IMG/VR virus record: IMGVR_UViG_3300046734_000387 | Span: 1 to 21,392 of that record | From: a virus | Length of the DNA: 21,392 nt | Direction: 5' to 3' (one strand) | Shown here: positions 1-8,674 of the stretch, piece after piece | Layout of the letters: every line of letters starts with the position of its first letter | Position numbering within the stretch: position 1 is the stretch's first letter | Translations under genes and position numbers: made by a program | Notes under the pieces: generated by a model | Databases searched by the model: none | Told to the model about the DNA's origin: nothing | What the model saw: only the letters and a program-made list of their open reading frames with translations

Positions 1-1438
1 AGCGCCATCTATCTATTAATCCTTCAAACTCAGAGAATGTTTTATTAAAGTTTGTACCTCTTCTTTTATCATACTCTGTAAAAAATCTTACAAAATTTTG
101 TTGTGCATCTATACGTTCTTCGTCAGTTGTAAATCCTTCTTTCATAAACTCAATGCTACGCTCAAATCTACTAATTTGGTGCGGTTTAAATCCTGTCCAA
201 CGTGTGTCTCTTTGACCATCAAGATTAGCTTTCATATAGTCTAATGCTTCTTCTGCATAATGCCAATGTTCTTGTGGTGCAAGTTTTAGGCTTTGCCATG
301 CAGGATGATGCAGAGCAGGAGTATCCACAAATACTCTATGATTACCGTAAGATATTAATTTACCTGTGTTTTCGTCCCTACGTATCTTACGCACATTATG
401 GGCCTTTTGTAGCGCATGTATGCCCTCTAGCAAGCGTTTTATGCTAGGCAAGCTCAACATATTAAATGTAACAATAAACGTTACTAGACCGTTGTGTGTG
501 TTTGCTAGATAGTTGTTTACGTTGTTCCATAAAAGATCAAAATCTAGTCCGTCTCGCATGTACTCTGCTTGTTCTCCCCAACCGTCAACACTTACAAATA
601 ATCTAAAAGAATTTAATTTGTCATATTCTGTAATAAAGCCAACAGTATCTACAAAACGATTCCAGTTTTTCTCAGGCACACTAGCATTTGTAGTAATACT
701 CATATCTAAATCAGACCGACCGTTATCAACAACATAGTCTAGCACACGAAATGTATTCTTATCTAGTAGTGGTTCGCCGCCTGTCATTCTAAAGTGTTTT
801 AATTTAGGATATAAAGTTGGCCACCATTTCCAAAACGCTTCTACATAAGGATTATGTTCCCTTACTGGAATAGGATACTGTCCTGTTTCTTTAAAATACT
901 CTATACTGTTGTGTGGAACTTTTGTAGGATAAGGTCCGTTGCGTTCTATATCTTCTGCCCACTTGCTACTTAAATGGGGGCTACAGTAGCTACACGCTAA
1001 ATTACATGCATGATTAAAATTTACTTCTAAGTAGCGTGGCTCAATATCTCCATCTGCACCTTTAGCAAGTACATCGTTCCAACCTTCTTGTGCCCATGGC
1101 TCTGATGAACGATAAAATCTATCACTTAAATGGTCTCCTTGCATCGCTTCTACTTTCCAACAAGTACTGCACCCGCTAGGTTTGCCGCCTAATAACATCT
1201 CAGCACGTTCTTGTTTCTTTTGTTTAGTATTATGAAGTGCTTTAAAGTTTTTTTCAACTTCGTCTGCATCAATTTTATGTAAAGGAGGCAAGAAACAACT
1301 ATTTGTTAGTCCAGTAGTAAGATGTATACTACTCCATAACCACTTAGCCATGCACATTGTAGGTGATAACTCATCAAGTAGTGGAATTACTTCTAGTGCA
1401 GCAGCTTGTGGATCTGTTTCTGTTAATCGTTTAGCCAC
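1..1438 (-). CDS. Twitch-type radical SAM protein, copy 2 (C-terminus cut by window edge)
   Basis: My own reading of the minus strand gives about 479 uninterrupted codons running off the left edge. The radical SAM 4Fe-4S motif CNLACSYC lies at residues 145-152 (C145, C149, C152) and a GGEP motif at 220-223. An N-terminal cysteine set (C29, C48, C90, C93) resembles a half-SPASM 'twitch' cluster placed before the radical SAM core. This matches the family called twitch domain-containing radical SAM protein, common in marine phages and of unknown substrate. It is a clear paralogue of the gene at 3323-4726. Alignment to that protein suggests only about 10-20 C-terminal residues are missing. The start is GTG, overlapping the SGNH hydrolase stop by 8 bases (GTGGCTAA); an in-frame TTG about 15 codons upstream is the alternative. 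Family certain, function unknown. Confidence 0.88.
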   Translation of the reverse strand, partial: MAKRLTETDPQAAALEVIPLLDELSPTMCMAKWLWSSIHLTTGLTNSCFLPPLHKIDADEVEKNFKALHNTKQKKQERAEMLLGGKPSGCSTCWKVEAMQGDHLSDRFYRSSEPWAQEGWNDVLAKGADGDIEPRYLEVNFNHACNLACSYCSPHLSSKWAEDIERNGPYPTKVPHNSIEYFKETGQYPIPVREHNPYVEAFWKWWPTLYPKLKHFRMTGGEPLLDKNTFRVLDYVVDNGRSDLDMSITTNASVPEKNWNRFVDTVGFITEYDKLNSFRLFVSVDGWGEQAEYMRDGLDFDLLWNNVNNYLANTHNGLVTFIVTFNMLSLPSIKRLLEGIHALQKAHNVRKIRRDENTGKLISYGNHRVFVDTPALHHPAWQSLKLAPQEHWHYAEEALDYMKANLDGQRDTRWTGFKPHQISRFERSIEFMKEGFTTDEERIDAQQNFVRFFTEYDKRRGTNFNKTFSEFEGLIDRWR

Positions 1439-2078
1439 TAATAATATTCCACTTAAGAAATTTATGTTTATGAGCAAGATACATTGCTTCTGCATATCTT
1501 CGATGTGAATTTAATCCCGGATGATTATCATCGCTAGCTCGATCTACACTATGATTTGGTAAACAATCTTCCCAGTAGCTATCTTGATCTATTATCGTAG
1601 ATTTATCGAATTGCTCATCTGGCGGCTCGGTATTAATTATTCGCGTAACACCTTTGTGTTTTAGCATAGAATTAGTACAATTTATATACCAACTAGTATG
1701 TTTACGATTATCATACTCAGAATATAAATGCTTATAATATCCAACAGATATTTTATTATTTTTCCAAGGGCCAAGATCAGTTGTATCTTCGCTATTATGG
1801 AGTATGCTAAATCTGTCTATAAAACTCCATTGTATTATTACTATATCTTCTTTGTTTATTTTATGTAAATTTGTGTCTATCTTATGCATAATATACTTAT
1901 TGCCTACACCGGGCTGTGCAAGATTCAAAACAGTATCAATTTTTAATTTAACAGCTAAATGCTGCAAATAAGTATGATTGCTTGGATTAGGTCCAGGGCC
2001 ATTACTTTTTTTATCGAGACAGTCGTATAACCCGTGGCCGTAGGTATAGCTACATCCAAATGCTACTATTTTAGTCAT
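1431..2078 (-). CDS. SGNH/GDSL-like hydrolase
   Basis: This 215-aa protein has the sequence blocks of the SGNH hydrolase superfamily. Block I is FGCSYTYGHG with the presumed nucleophile S10. Block II is LNLAQPGVGN (51-60) carrying the oxyanion-hole Gly/Asn. The C-terminal block has D183 and H186 (DDNHPG) followed by H192. No signal peptide or membrane segment is seen, so it should act in the cytoplasm or on the virion. SGNH enzymes remove or transfer acyl groups, often acetyl groups on glycans. That fits the glycosyltransferase neighbours, but the substrate here is inferred only. It overlaps the upstream gene by 8 bases (ATGACTAA), with GGAG 8 bases before the ATG. Confidence 0.8.
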   Translation of the reverse strand: MTKIVAFGCSYTYGHGLYDCLDKKSNGPGPNPSNHTYLQHLAVKLKIDTVLNLAQPGVGNKYIMHKIDTNLHKINKEDIVIIQWSFIDRFSILHNSEDTTDLGPWKNNKISVGYYKHLYSEYDNRKHTSWYINCTNSMLKHKGVTRIINTEPPDEQFDKSTIIDQDSYWEDCLPNHSVDRASDDNHPGLNSHRRYAEAMYLAHKHKFLKWNIISG

Positions 2079-3330
2079 GTAGTACTCTCCATAAATCTTT
2101 GTGTAAAATATTATGTATATTAAATTGTCGATAATACCAATGGAAATGATTATGTGTTAAAATTTCATGACAATCAAGATATAACTTTTCAAGTTGTTTA
2201 TCGTTCATAGATATAATACGTCTAATTTCTTTAACTGTGATTAATAATCTTTCTTGATTATTTTCTACTGTATCATAACTTTCGTCTATTATGCCATCAA
2301 AAGTTTTATAACCAAGACTTCTGAGGTTTTTTAAATCATGCTGTGCTCCGACTAATATAAATGGTTGCCAATATATCATTGGCTTAAATATTTTTTCACT
2401 AAAAAACGTCTGTCCATTGATTCCGTATGTTTCTGTAACAATATGTAACCAACTATTAAAAAATTTGTCAGGCTTATTGTCTATTGTAGGATTATCGTCT
2501 GCGGCATTTATTCCATCGTCGTATACCATAGGTAATTGTTTAAAAAATTTAGGGCCACACCTTTTTAAAATATCTGGATAATGTTCTTGTGCTAGTTCTA
2601 TTGATCTTTCATAATATTGCATATCGCCATTATCAGTATCTTTACAACAAGTTAAAATTCCTTGATTTTTAGAAGACTGTAACAAACTTGCAAGCATTAA
2701 TCTGTGGACATGAGGACGTCTATTTAAACATATAAACTTGTGCTCTCTTTTTTTCATATCGGGCTGTAGATGCTGAAATGTAGTAAAATCATAGTCATTG
2801 TGATCACGCAGATGAGCCATATGTTGTTCCCACCAATTATAGTATACTGATGGTGTAGGATACTCTGGTGCGTCCATATTTCCACTTAAAATTACAAAAT
2901 TTTCGTAATTTAAATCATACTTTTCTCTGTAAATATCGATTACATCTTTGAAATAAGTTTGATGATTCCATCCTTCCATAGTGTTAATTATTAAGATTTT
3001 ACAAAAGTTATCTTTAATATTTCTTAAATGTAACGGTTCTATAAAAGCTATATCTTTCCATGTACACTCTGTAGGGTAAGGTATACAAAAAATTGGATAA
3101 AAATATTTTGAATTTTTAATTTGTTTCTTAGTATAAACAGGCTGAAAAACTTTTTTGCCTGCAAAATTATTACATCCTAATACAGAATACGGTTCTGTTG
3201 GCTCTGTAAAAGATTCAAGATTAGTTTTATTAATACCGTTATGAAACATGTATGTTAGTTCATCAAATTCATTTTTTTGCCATGTTTCCTCAATTAGGTC
3301 ACTTCTGGCCCAGACTTTAATTTTATCCAT
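2071..3330 (-). CDS. Glycosyltransferase-like protein (SEKIFKP-type)
   Basis: From the ATG at 3330 the product has 419 aa. An open frame continues upstream to a TTG at 3366, but the ATG gives the 8-base overlap (ATGGATAA) used at neighbouring junctions, so I prefer it. Around residue 199 is FICLNRRPHVHRL. At 299-318 is a TETYG...SEKIFKP segment, followed by QPFILVGAQ and, near 339-353, LGYKTFDGIIDESYD. The SEKIFKP/QPF pattern resembles the nucleotide-sugar-binding C-terminal half of GT-B folds such as the fucosyltransferase and exostosin families. I recognise it as a recurrent phage protein type but cannot name the sugar. It sits between a radical SAM enzyme and an SGNH hydrolase, which supports a role in glycan modification. 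The glycosyltransferase assignment is inference from motifs. Confidence 0.65.
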   Translation of the reverse strand: MDKIKVWARSDLIEETWQKNEFDELTYMFHNGINKTNLESFTEPTEPYSVLGCNNFAGKKVFQPVYTKKQIKNSKYFYPIFCIPYPTECTWKDIAFIEPLHLRNIKDNFCKILIINTMEGWNHQTYFKDVIDIYREKYDLNYENFVILSGNMDAPEYPTPSVYYNWWEQHMAHLRDHNDYDFTTFQHLQPDMKKREHKFICLNRRPHVHRLMLASLLQSSKNQGILTCCKDTDNGDMQYYERSIELAQEHYPDILKRCGPKFFKQLPMVYDDGINAADDNPTIDNKPDKFFNSWLHIVTETYGINGQTFFSEKIFKPMIYWQPFILVGAQHDLKNLRSLGYKTFDGIIDESYDTVENNQERLLITVKEIRRIISMNDKQLEKLYLDCHEILTHNHFHWYYRQFNIHNILHKDLWRVLHD

Positions 3331-4726
3331 TAGATTTTTCTTTACATTTGTAATATAGATGTGCAAGTTCAGGAAAGGTTTCTAAAAAGTTTTTATTTCT
3401 TCTTATATCATATGCATCAAAAAATTTGTAAAATTGTTTCATTTCTCTTGAGTTGTCTTTATCTAGATTTGATTGAACAAAATCTACAGCTCGTTTCATT
3501 TTATCAACTTCAGTGTCTTGAAACCCTTGGTGTCCTACTAGTTGTTCTTTGTTTGCCTGCATAAAAGCTAAGTCTTCTTGCATTATACGTAATTCTTTTT
3601 CTCCTGCAAGTGCTACAGTTTGCCAATCAGGGTATGTTAAATAACTTATATCTAGCCATAACTTTTTCCAAGTATTAGACCCGTGTTGTGTTCTCCATTC
3701 TAATAACCATTCAAGTAATTTTCTAAAATTAGTAATGCTTAAAACGTTATAAGTTGCCATAATGATTGTTTTAGCTTTCCAATCTAACATAGGTATTTCT
3801 GTTGTTACCCTATTAAGATTTTTAAGGAAGATATTAAACTCCATACCGTCACGTATATATTCTGCCTGTTCTCCAAAACTTTCTACGCTTGTATAAAGAT
3901 CAAAATCTTTTATTTTATTGTTTAGTATCAAATCATTTGCAATTTTAATAAGTCTATCTATGAATATATCTTGAACACCAAGATTGGTGTTAATACCTAG
4001 TACGAGATTAGGATTAGGATTTTCTTGTATATATTCTAGTATGCGCCAAGTATGTTTGCTTAGTAAAGGTTCGCCACCTGTAATACGAAATACTTTTAAA
4101 TTTGTATAAAGTTCAGGCCAAATTTTCCAAAAAGCATCAATGTAAGGATTTTCTTCTCGTGCAAGTATTGGAATAAGATTTTGTGTTTTCATGTAGTCTA
4201 AATTATGTACTTCGTAGTCACCTATATCGTACCCTCCAGACTGTTTTACATCTTCCATCCATTTGCTAGAAATTTGCGGACTACAATACATACATGCAAA
4301 ATTACAAGTATTATTAAAGCTAACTTCTACATATGTAGGTAAAAACTTTTCATCTAACGGATTTAGTTGTATTTTTTCTAATTGTCCTTCGTTCCAATCT
4401 TCACCACTTTTATAGTGTCTATCACTTAGATGTCCCTGATTTAGATTTTCAATATTCCAACAATAATTGCATTCTTGAGGCTGTTCTCCTATAAGCATTT
4501 TTTTACGCTGTTCAATTTTATATATTGAATTGTGTAAAGCGTGTGGATTCTTTTCTAATTCGTCTAGAGGAACGAAATGTGGAGCAGGATGATGACAACT
4601 ATGCGTATGTCCGTTGTGTAGATGCATAGTTACTTGTGTCCATTTTGCAAGACACATCGAACAACTTATGTTGTTTAGTTTTTCTCTAGCAATTTCTGCA
4701 TTAGAGTTATAAGAACTTTTTGACAA
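3323..4726 (-). CDS. Twitch-type radical SAM protein, copy 1
   Basis: This 467-aa protein carries CNFACMYC at 141-148 (C141, C145, C148), the radical SAM 4Fe-4S site, and TGGEP at 216-220, which helps bind S-adenosylmethionine. N-terminal cysteines (C22 or C25, C44, C86, C89) and nearby histidines suggest a second cluster in an N-terminal twitch domain, the mark of the phage-abundant twitch domain-containing radical SAM family. It aligns with the gene at 1-1438 throughout, including AxxEKNxxALHN, HLSDR, NPYxxAFWK and GEQAEYxRDG, so the two are paralogues. The start is TTG: AAGGAG lies 5 bases upstream and no ATG occurs before residue 24. Ten bases separate it from the upstream gene. The reaction and substrate are unknown. 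Confidence 0.88.
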   Translation of the reverse strand: MSKSSYNSNAEIAREKLNNISCSMCLAKWTQVTMHLHNGHTHSCHHPAPHFVPLDELEKNPHALHNSIYKIEQRKKMLIGEQPQECNYCWNIENLNQGHLSDRHYKSGEDWNEGQLEKIQLNPLDEKFLPTYVEVSFNNTCNFACMYCSPQISSKWMEDVKQSGGYDIGDYEVHNLDYMKTQNLIPILAREENPYIDAFWKIWPELYTNLKVFRITGGEPLLSKHTWRILEYIQENPNPNLVLGINTNLGVQDIFIDRLIKIANDLILNNKIKDFDLYTSVESFGEQAEYIRDGMEFNIFLKNLNRVTTEIPMLDWKAKTIIMATYNVLSITNFRKLLEWLLEWRTQHGSNTWKKLWLDISYLTYPDWQTVALAGEKELRIMQEDLAFMQANKEQLVGHQGFQDTEVDKMKRAVDFVQSNLDKDNSREMKQFYKFFDAYDIRRNKNFLETFPELAHLYYKCKEKSNG

Positions 4727-4731
4727 AATTG

Positions 4732-4737
4732 CTCCTT
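4732..4737 (-). promoter_or_regulatory. Ribosome binding site deciding a TTG start
   Basis: AAGGAG on the minus strand, 5 bases upstream of TTG at 4726-4724. It decides the start of the first radical SAM gene, whose frame contains no ATG until residue 24. An ATG at 4740 is in another frame and leads to a stop after about 20 codons. Confidence 0.7.
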
Positions 4738-5654
4738 CATTCTATATCAATTATTTCAGCTATTCGATTAGGATTATCGTATACTTCTTTAAAGAATTTA
4801 CTTTGCTTACTATCTAAAGGAGTTATTGCTATCGGTATATCTAGTTTACTAATAAGTTTATTACCAAGTTCTTCAATAGAGTCTTGTAATCCTTCTATTG
4901 ATACTTTTGGTTCAACTTCGTTCCAAAGACTATTTAGGTATTTAAAGTCTCTAACTTGTACATAATCCCAATCTGTACACATTGTTTTATACAATCCTTC
5001 GCGGGCTCCGTAAATTGCCCACTTTCCGTTCTCTACATCAGCACCTACCATAAGCCAAATATATAAACGGTGTAAATTCTTCCAATGATTTTTGTGAAAT
5101 TCTTCAACAGTGACTTTTACGCCTCTATCAAGAGCCATTTTTACACCTTCGCGAAATCCTGCTCTCCATGCTTGCTGTGGTGTTGCATTATTATAAACGT
5201 CTGAAAAACAACTATTTTGTTGTATGTACTGAACATCCCAACAAAAATCTACCTGAGCATGTGCATTGTCTGGTTCAGCATTTTCATGTGTTTTCATATT
5301 CAACACAAACTCTTTAGGCCAGCATTTGATACCACCGTTCCCATACATTAGTCCGTTGATAATATTTCTTCCTGCCCAACTAATTACACAATTTTTTAAA
5401 TCAATATATTCGTCAAAGTCTATCTCTTGATTAAGAAATTGTTGGTCAATAATGTTATCACCGTCAATTGTAATAAATCTTTCTGTTTCACTTAATCTTG
5501 CACAGGCTTTGTGTGCAGCATCTGAGCCGTCTACACCATGTACACGTTTTGCCCATGGCACTTTTGTGCATAGGTCTGCATAATTCTGCTCTGCGTTTGG
5601 TTCGTCGTAGGACAAATAGATTATATCGTAATCAATTGGTCTAAATTTGCTCAT
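4737..5654 (-). CDS. GT-A-like glycosyltransferase domain protein with DGD motif
   Basis: This 305-aa protein begins DYDIIYLSYDEPNAEQNY, a beta strand and loop of the kind that opens GT-A glycosyltransferases. It has RFITIDGDNIID at 59-70, where D64-G65-D66 matches a metal-binding DxD after a hydrophobic strand. Further on are HAQVDFCWD and the C-terminal WAIYGAREGL. No transmembrane helix is apparent. Phage proteins of this type commonly accompany twitch radical SAM genes; I base that on recollection, not a search. The stop of the preceding 445-aa gene directly abuts this ATG (TAAATG), so translation is probably coupled. The donor sugar and acceptor are unknown. A non-transferase nucleotide-sugar-binding role is possible. 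Confidence 0.6.
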   Translation of the reverse strand: MSKFRPIDYDIIYLSYDEPNAEQNYADLCTKVPWAKRVHGVDGSDAAHKACARLSETERFITIDGDNIIDQQFLNQEIDFDEYIDLKNCVISWAGRNIINGLMYGNGGIKCWPKEFVLNMKTHENAEPDNAHAQVDFCWDVQYIQQNSCFSDVYNNATPQQAWRAGFREGVKMALDRGVKVTVEEFHKNHWKNLHRLYIWLMVGADVENGKWAIYGAREGLYKTMCTDWDYVQVRDFKYLNSLWNEVEPKVSIEGLQDSIEELGNKLISKLDIPIAITPLDSKQSKFFKEVYDNPNRIAEIIDIE

Positions 5655-6992
5655 TTACTTTATTACCTCATGTGCATAATTTTCAAAATACTTAGTTGTA
5701 TATAAACTAGGTTCTAGAGATTCGTAATCTAATTTATCATTAAATGTTATAATAACTTCTTCATGACTAATTAGATCTTGTATAGGTATAGTTAAGGACT
5801 CGTATAGTATATTTGGATCATATTTTGCAGTAATACTAAAATAAACAGTGTCGTTATTTGAATAGCCAGATGTTCTTAAAAAGGCTTTGGTTGTAGGATT
5901 AATAGAAACTTCCCAATGTTTCGCCAAATTATTTTGTATTATAAGTAAATCAATTTCCTTATTAGTGTGTACAATATATAATTTCTTTCCAACTAATACC
6001 TTTTCTCCGTTATTTACTGTATCAATATTATTAATGTTTAATTTATCTTCGTCTAAAGAAAATATCTCTTTAGTTGATATATTAACAACTTGAATAACAT
6101 CATCACTTAGCATTATTACATTATTATTTGAATAAAAATATACTTCGCTGTATGTTTTATTATGATCTATTTTATAGTCGTCTTTTATATAGAGCTTATT
6201 GAAAGATAAAAACTTATCTCCTTTTATTTTTGGATCATCAAACTTTAACATATTATTTTCGTCTTCAAATAATATTACATCTTCGACAATTACGTCTGTA
6301 TTAGATTTTTTAAAATTTGTATTTGCTTTTTGATCTTTTTTTAATCTATATACTGTTCCTTTGTGCCATATATGTTGGCCAGCTTTATGACTAAGCTCTT
6401 TATACCAAACATCTACATGAATACCTTCGTAGATTGGAATATTCGTTTGTAAAGATATGTTATGATCAAATGTAGTCGTAGTAGTTAGTTTTACATTTTC
6501 TACAAATATTACTGCATTTTTTTGATCAAATTCTTCATTTTCCGTATTGTCTTGTAACAATTTATAAATGTTATTGTTATAAAAAACAAAACTACCTTTT
6601 GAATAACTATCTGCTTTAAGCCAAACATTAACATCTACACCTTCGTAAATTTCATCAAATACATGATGACCATTATCTGTCTTTGTTTTAGAAAACTCGT
6701 GCATAAACAAAGAAGCAGAATTATAATTATCTTCGTAATATTTTTCTTTAAGTGTAATTTGTTTTATTGATAAATCATAAATGACTATGTAATCATTTAT
6801 ACTTTTCTTACCTTCTAAAATAGGAAGAACTTTGTCTGTTTCTACTGATAGAATACTATGATTAGATTCTAACGGTCGTCTACTTTCAATCTTAATAATA
6901 GTGCCAGAGTCCTTATCATAAGAAACAAAACTAGAGTCAGCTGAAGCTTGCTGAATTTTTATACTATCAATTAATTCTTTTAGACTAGACAT
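5655..6992 (-). CDS. Hypothetical protein with a duplicated W/Y/G-rich module
   Basis: This 445-aa protein is rich in Asn, Lys, Ile and Tyr and I cannot place it in a named family. It contains an internal duplication. Residues 115-168 (IYEGVDVNVWLKAD...FVENVKL) match 187-241 (IYEGIHVDVWYKEL...VEDVILF), each with a YEG..V.VW start, a central lysine/Gly/Tyr-rich hairpin and a closing (I/F)VE(N/D)V strand. The pattern (W, then x-x-G, then the Y-(K/R)-L strand) recalls small carbohydrate-binding beta modules such as ChtBD3-like domains, but this is only a resemblance. There is no signal peptide. It overlaps the upstream glycosyltransferase by 8 bases (ATGTCTAG). It could be a virion or glycan-binding protein serving the neighbouring enzymes. 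Confidence 0.6.
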   Translation of the reverse strand: MSSLKELIDSIKIQQASADSSFVSYDKDSGTIIKIESRRPLESNHSILSVETDKVLPILEGKKSINDYIVIYDLSIKQITLKEKYYEDNYNSASLFMHEFSKTKTDNGHHVFDEIYEGVDVNVWLKADSYSKGSFVFYNNNIYKLLQDNTENEEFDQKNAVIFVENVKLTTTTTFDHNISLQTNIPIYEGIHVDVWYKELSHKAGQHIWHKGTVYRLKKDQKANTNFKKSNTDVIVEDVILFEDENNMLKFDDPKIKGDKFLSFNKLYIKDDYKIDHNKTYSEVYFYSNNNVIMLSDDVIQVVNISTKEIFSLDEDKLNINNIDTVNNGEKVLVGKKLYIVHTNKEIDLLIIQNNLAKHWEVSINPTTKAFLRTSGYSNNDTVYFSITAKYDPNILYESLTIPIQDLISHEEVIITFNDKLDYESLEPSLYTTKYFENYAHEVIK

Positions 6993-7830
6993 TTAATAAA
7001 ACCTTATAACGTTCTAAAACTGGAGTTTTTTCAACAAAATTATCTTCAGTATAATGCAAGATACCTGTTTGTATATAATTTCCAAGTTTAATTTTACATT
7101 CTGGACTAATATAACATCCAATTTTATCTAACCAATTATTGTTAACTTCGCTCCAATCCTGGCAATAAGCCTTCATATGCGTAAATGTAGGATTTTTTAT
7201 TAACGGATTAGTTATCTCTGTAACACAATCTAAATTTATTGCTGCAATGGCAGCAACTACATCCATACTAGCAAAGTCAGGAGTAAATTTATCTAGTGCT
7301 ATTTCATAAAATGCTTGCCAATTATTAACTACTAGTTCTACTTCTTTATAAAAGTTTTGAGCAAAATCATTCTTTTTAAAGTAATGAAATCCAGAAAATA
7401 AATTAGGAAGATTATTTTCAATAAATGCTTTTCTATAATAACATGTATCGGCTACATTGCCTCTATAGTCATATACTTTGCTTGTATAATATACATCGTA
7501 ATTTTTTAGTAAGTCCCACCAAACATCTATATTTTCTAATACAAGCATATCTGTATCTAAAACAATAGTTTCTTGATACGGTGTAGCATGATATAATTTC
7601 CAGCGATTTTCAATTTTCCAGTCTTTATCTTTTGCATCATCACCAAACGGTATAGGTATGATTTCGTCAAACAAACACTGATAACTCAAAGGCACTTCGT
7701 CATTAGTAACCAAGCTAATAGGGACAGAATTTTTAGTTGCTTGTAAGCTCATAGCTAACAAACATGCTTGCATTACGTAGTCAGTTGTTTCTGAGTTTTG
7801 TGCAAGAACTAGAAAACCTTTATCCTTCAT
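6985..7830 (-). CDS. GT-A-type glycosyltransferase (GT8-like), copy 2
   Basis: This 281-aa protein has the layout of a small glycogenin-like (GT8-type) transferase. The N-terminal strand is GFLVLAQNSETTDYV. VTNDE follows at 41-45. A TPYQETIVLDTDMLV segment holds the metal-binding DTD at 92-94. LFSGFHYFKK (144-153) and a later TPDFASMDVVAAIA region (183-196) correspond to acceptor-side segments of such enzymes. It is a paralogue of the upstream 284-aa protein, sharing TPY.ET..LD.D and the DFA..... region. A strong GAGGAG lies 7 bases before the ATG, inside the end of the upstream gene, which it overlaps by 11 bases. Likely a cytoplasmic sugar transferase; donor and acceptor unknown. Confidence 0.7.
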   Translation of the reverse strand: MKDKGFLVLAQNSETTDYVMQACLLAMSLQATKNSVPISLVTNDEVPLSYQCLFDEIIPIPFGDDAKDKDWKIENRWKLYHATPYQETIVLDTDMLVLENIDVWWDLLKNYDVYYTSKVYDYRGNVADTCYYRKAFIENNLPNLFSGFHYFKKNDFAQNFYKEVELVVNNWQAFYEIALDKFTPDFASMDVVAAIAAINLDCVTEITNPLIKNPTFTHMKAYCQDWSEVNNNWLDKIGCYISPECKIKLGNYIQTGILHYTEDNFVEKTPVLERYKVLLNV

Positions 7831-8674
7831 TTAGAAGCTCCTCGTCAATTATACGTCCTAAACTAAATTTATTCATTACATGGACACTTGTACCCTTTGT
7901 AGATATAGCATAATACTCTCCAAGATAATCTTTTTTTGCAACTAAAAAAGTCATTTTATCGTCTTGTTTTTCCCAAAGTATATCTTGGTCAGTAATATAA
8001 ATTAACTTGCCTGGCATTTCACCAAAAAAGTTTCCTTTACTAAATCCGTTCATTATATGAATAGCTATACTAAACGCAAAATCATTTCTAAATAAGTTTG
8101 ATTGAATTTGATAAAGTCTTCTGTAATGATTCCATTCATCTTGTATATGTTTAATTAGATTAAAATATATTTTATTTACTGAACTTTTTCTAAAGAAAAC
8201 ACATGTTGCCCAGTAAAATTCACAGCCCGTATCACTAATATATGTAAATTCTTTTGTGTTACGTGTGTTACTTAACTCACAAGAGTCTTTATAAAGTAGC
8301 AAATCTTGATTGCTTTCAAAGCATTTTAAAAACATATCATTGTTAATAACAAAGTCGCTATCTAATAAAAGAGTTTCGTCATAAGGAGTAAGATCGTATA
8401 CAACAGACCTCGACGAATTTTTAAAATTGTCACTCTTTGATGCTAATCCGCCGTCATAAAAACTACGCGAATTCATTGCATCATCATACTCTATAGAAAT
8501 AATTTTATCAAAGACAGTCGGGTCAAAGTGTTCAGTAACATAATTTGCATTATCAGTAATAATCGATGTGGGCAAATTTAAATACTTTGACACGTTTTTA
8601 GCTAAGAATATTGCTTGCTTGACGTAATCAATATTCTTGTTATTTCTAGCTATTACAAGAACACCTTTAGACAT
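7820..8674 (-). CDS. GT-A-type glycosyltransferase-like protein, copy 1
   Basis: This 284-aa protein opens with GVLVIARNNKNIDYVKQAIFLAK, the same strand-helix start as the 281-aa neighbour. It carries TPYDETLLLDSDFVI with DSD at 105-107 in the position of the metal-binding DxD. Its second half has FYWATCVFFRKSS and NDFAFSIAIHIMNG, matching the LFSGFHYFKK and DFASMDVVAAIA regions of the paralogue. The pair therefore looks like an old tandem duplication that has diverged strongly. The start is ATG, overlapping the 117-aa gene by 8 bases (ATGTCTAA) with only a weak ribosome binding site, so coupled translation is likely. The transferase role is inferred from DxD and the shared fold signature. 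Confidence 0.65.
   Translation of the reverse strand: MSKGVLVIARNNKNIDYVKQAIFLAKNVSKYLNLPTSIITDNANYVTEHFDPTVFDKIISIEYDDAMNSRSFYDGGLASKSDNFKNSSRSVVYDLTPYDETLLLDSDFVINNDMFLKCFESNQDLLLYKDSCELSNTRNTKEFTYISDTGCEFYWATCVFFRKSSVNKIYFNLIKHIQDEWNHYRRLYQIQSNLFRNDFAFSIAIHIMNGFSKGNFFGEMPGKLIYITDQDILWEKQDDKMTFLVAKKDYLGEYYAISTKGTSVHVMNKFSLGRIIDEELLNEG

Noticed and set aside
244-737. Plus-strand open frames near the left end
   Set aside because: This region is continuous radical SAM coding sequence on the minus strand, with CxxxCxxC and GGEP in frame; the plus-strand frames show no domain or ribosome binding site.
3331-3366. Upstream TTG extension of the SEKIFKP-type glycosyltransferase
   Set aside because: It would overlap the radical SAM gene by 44 bases, while the ATG at 3330 gives the 8-base overlap seen at neighbouring junctions.
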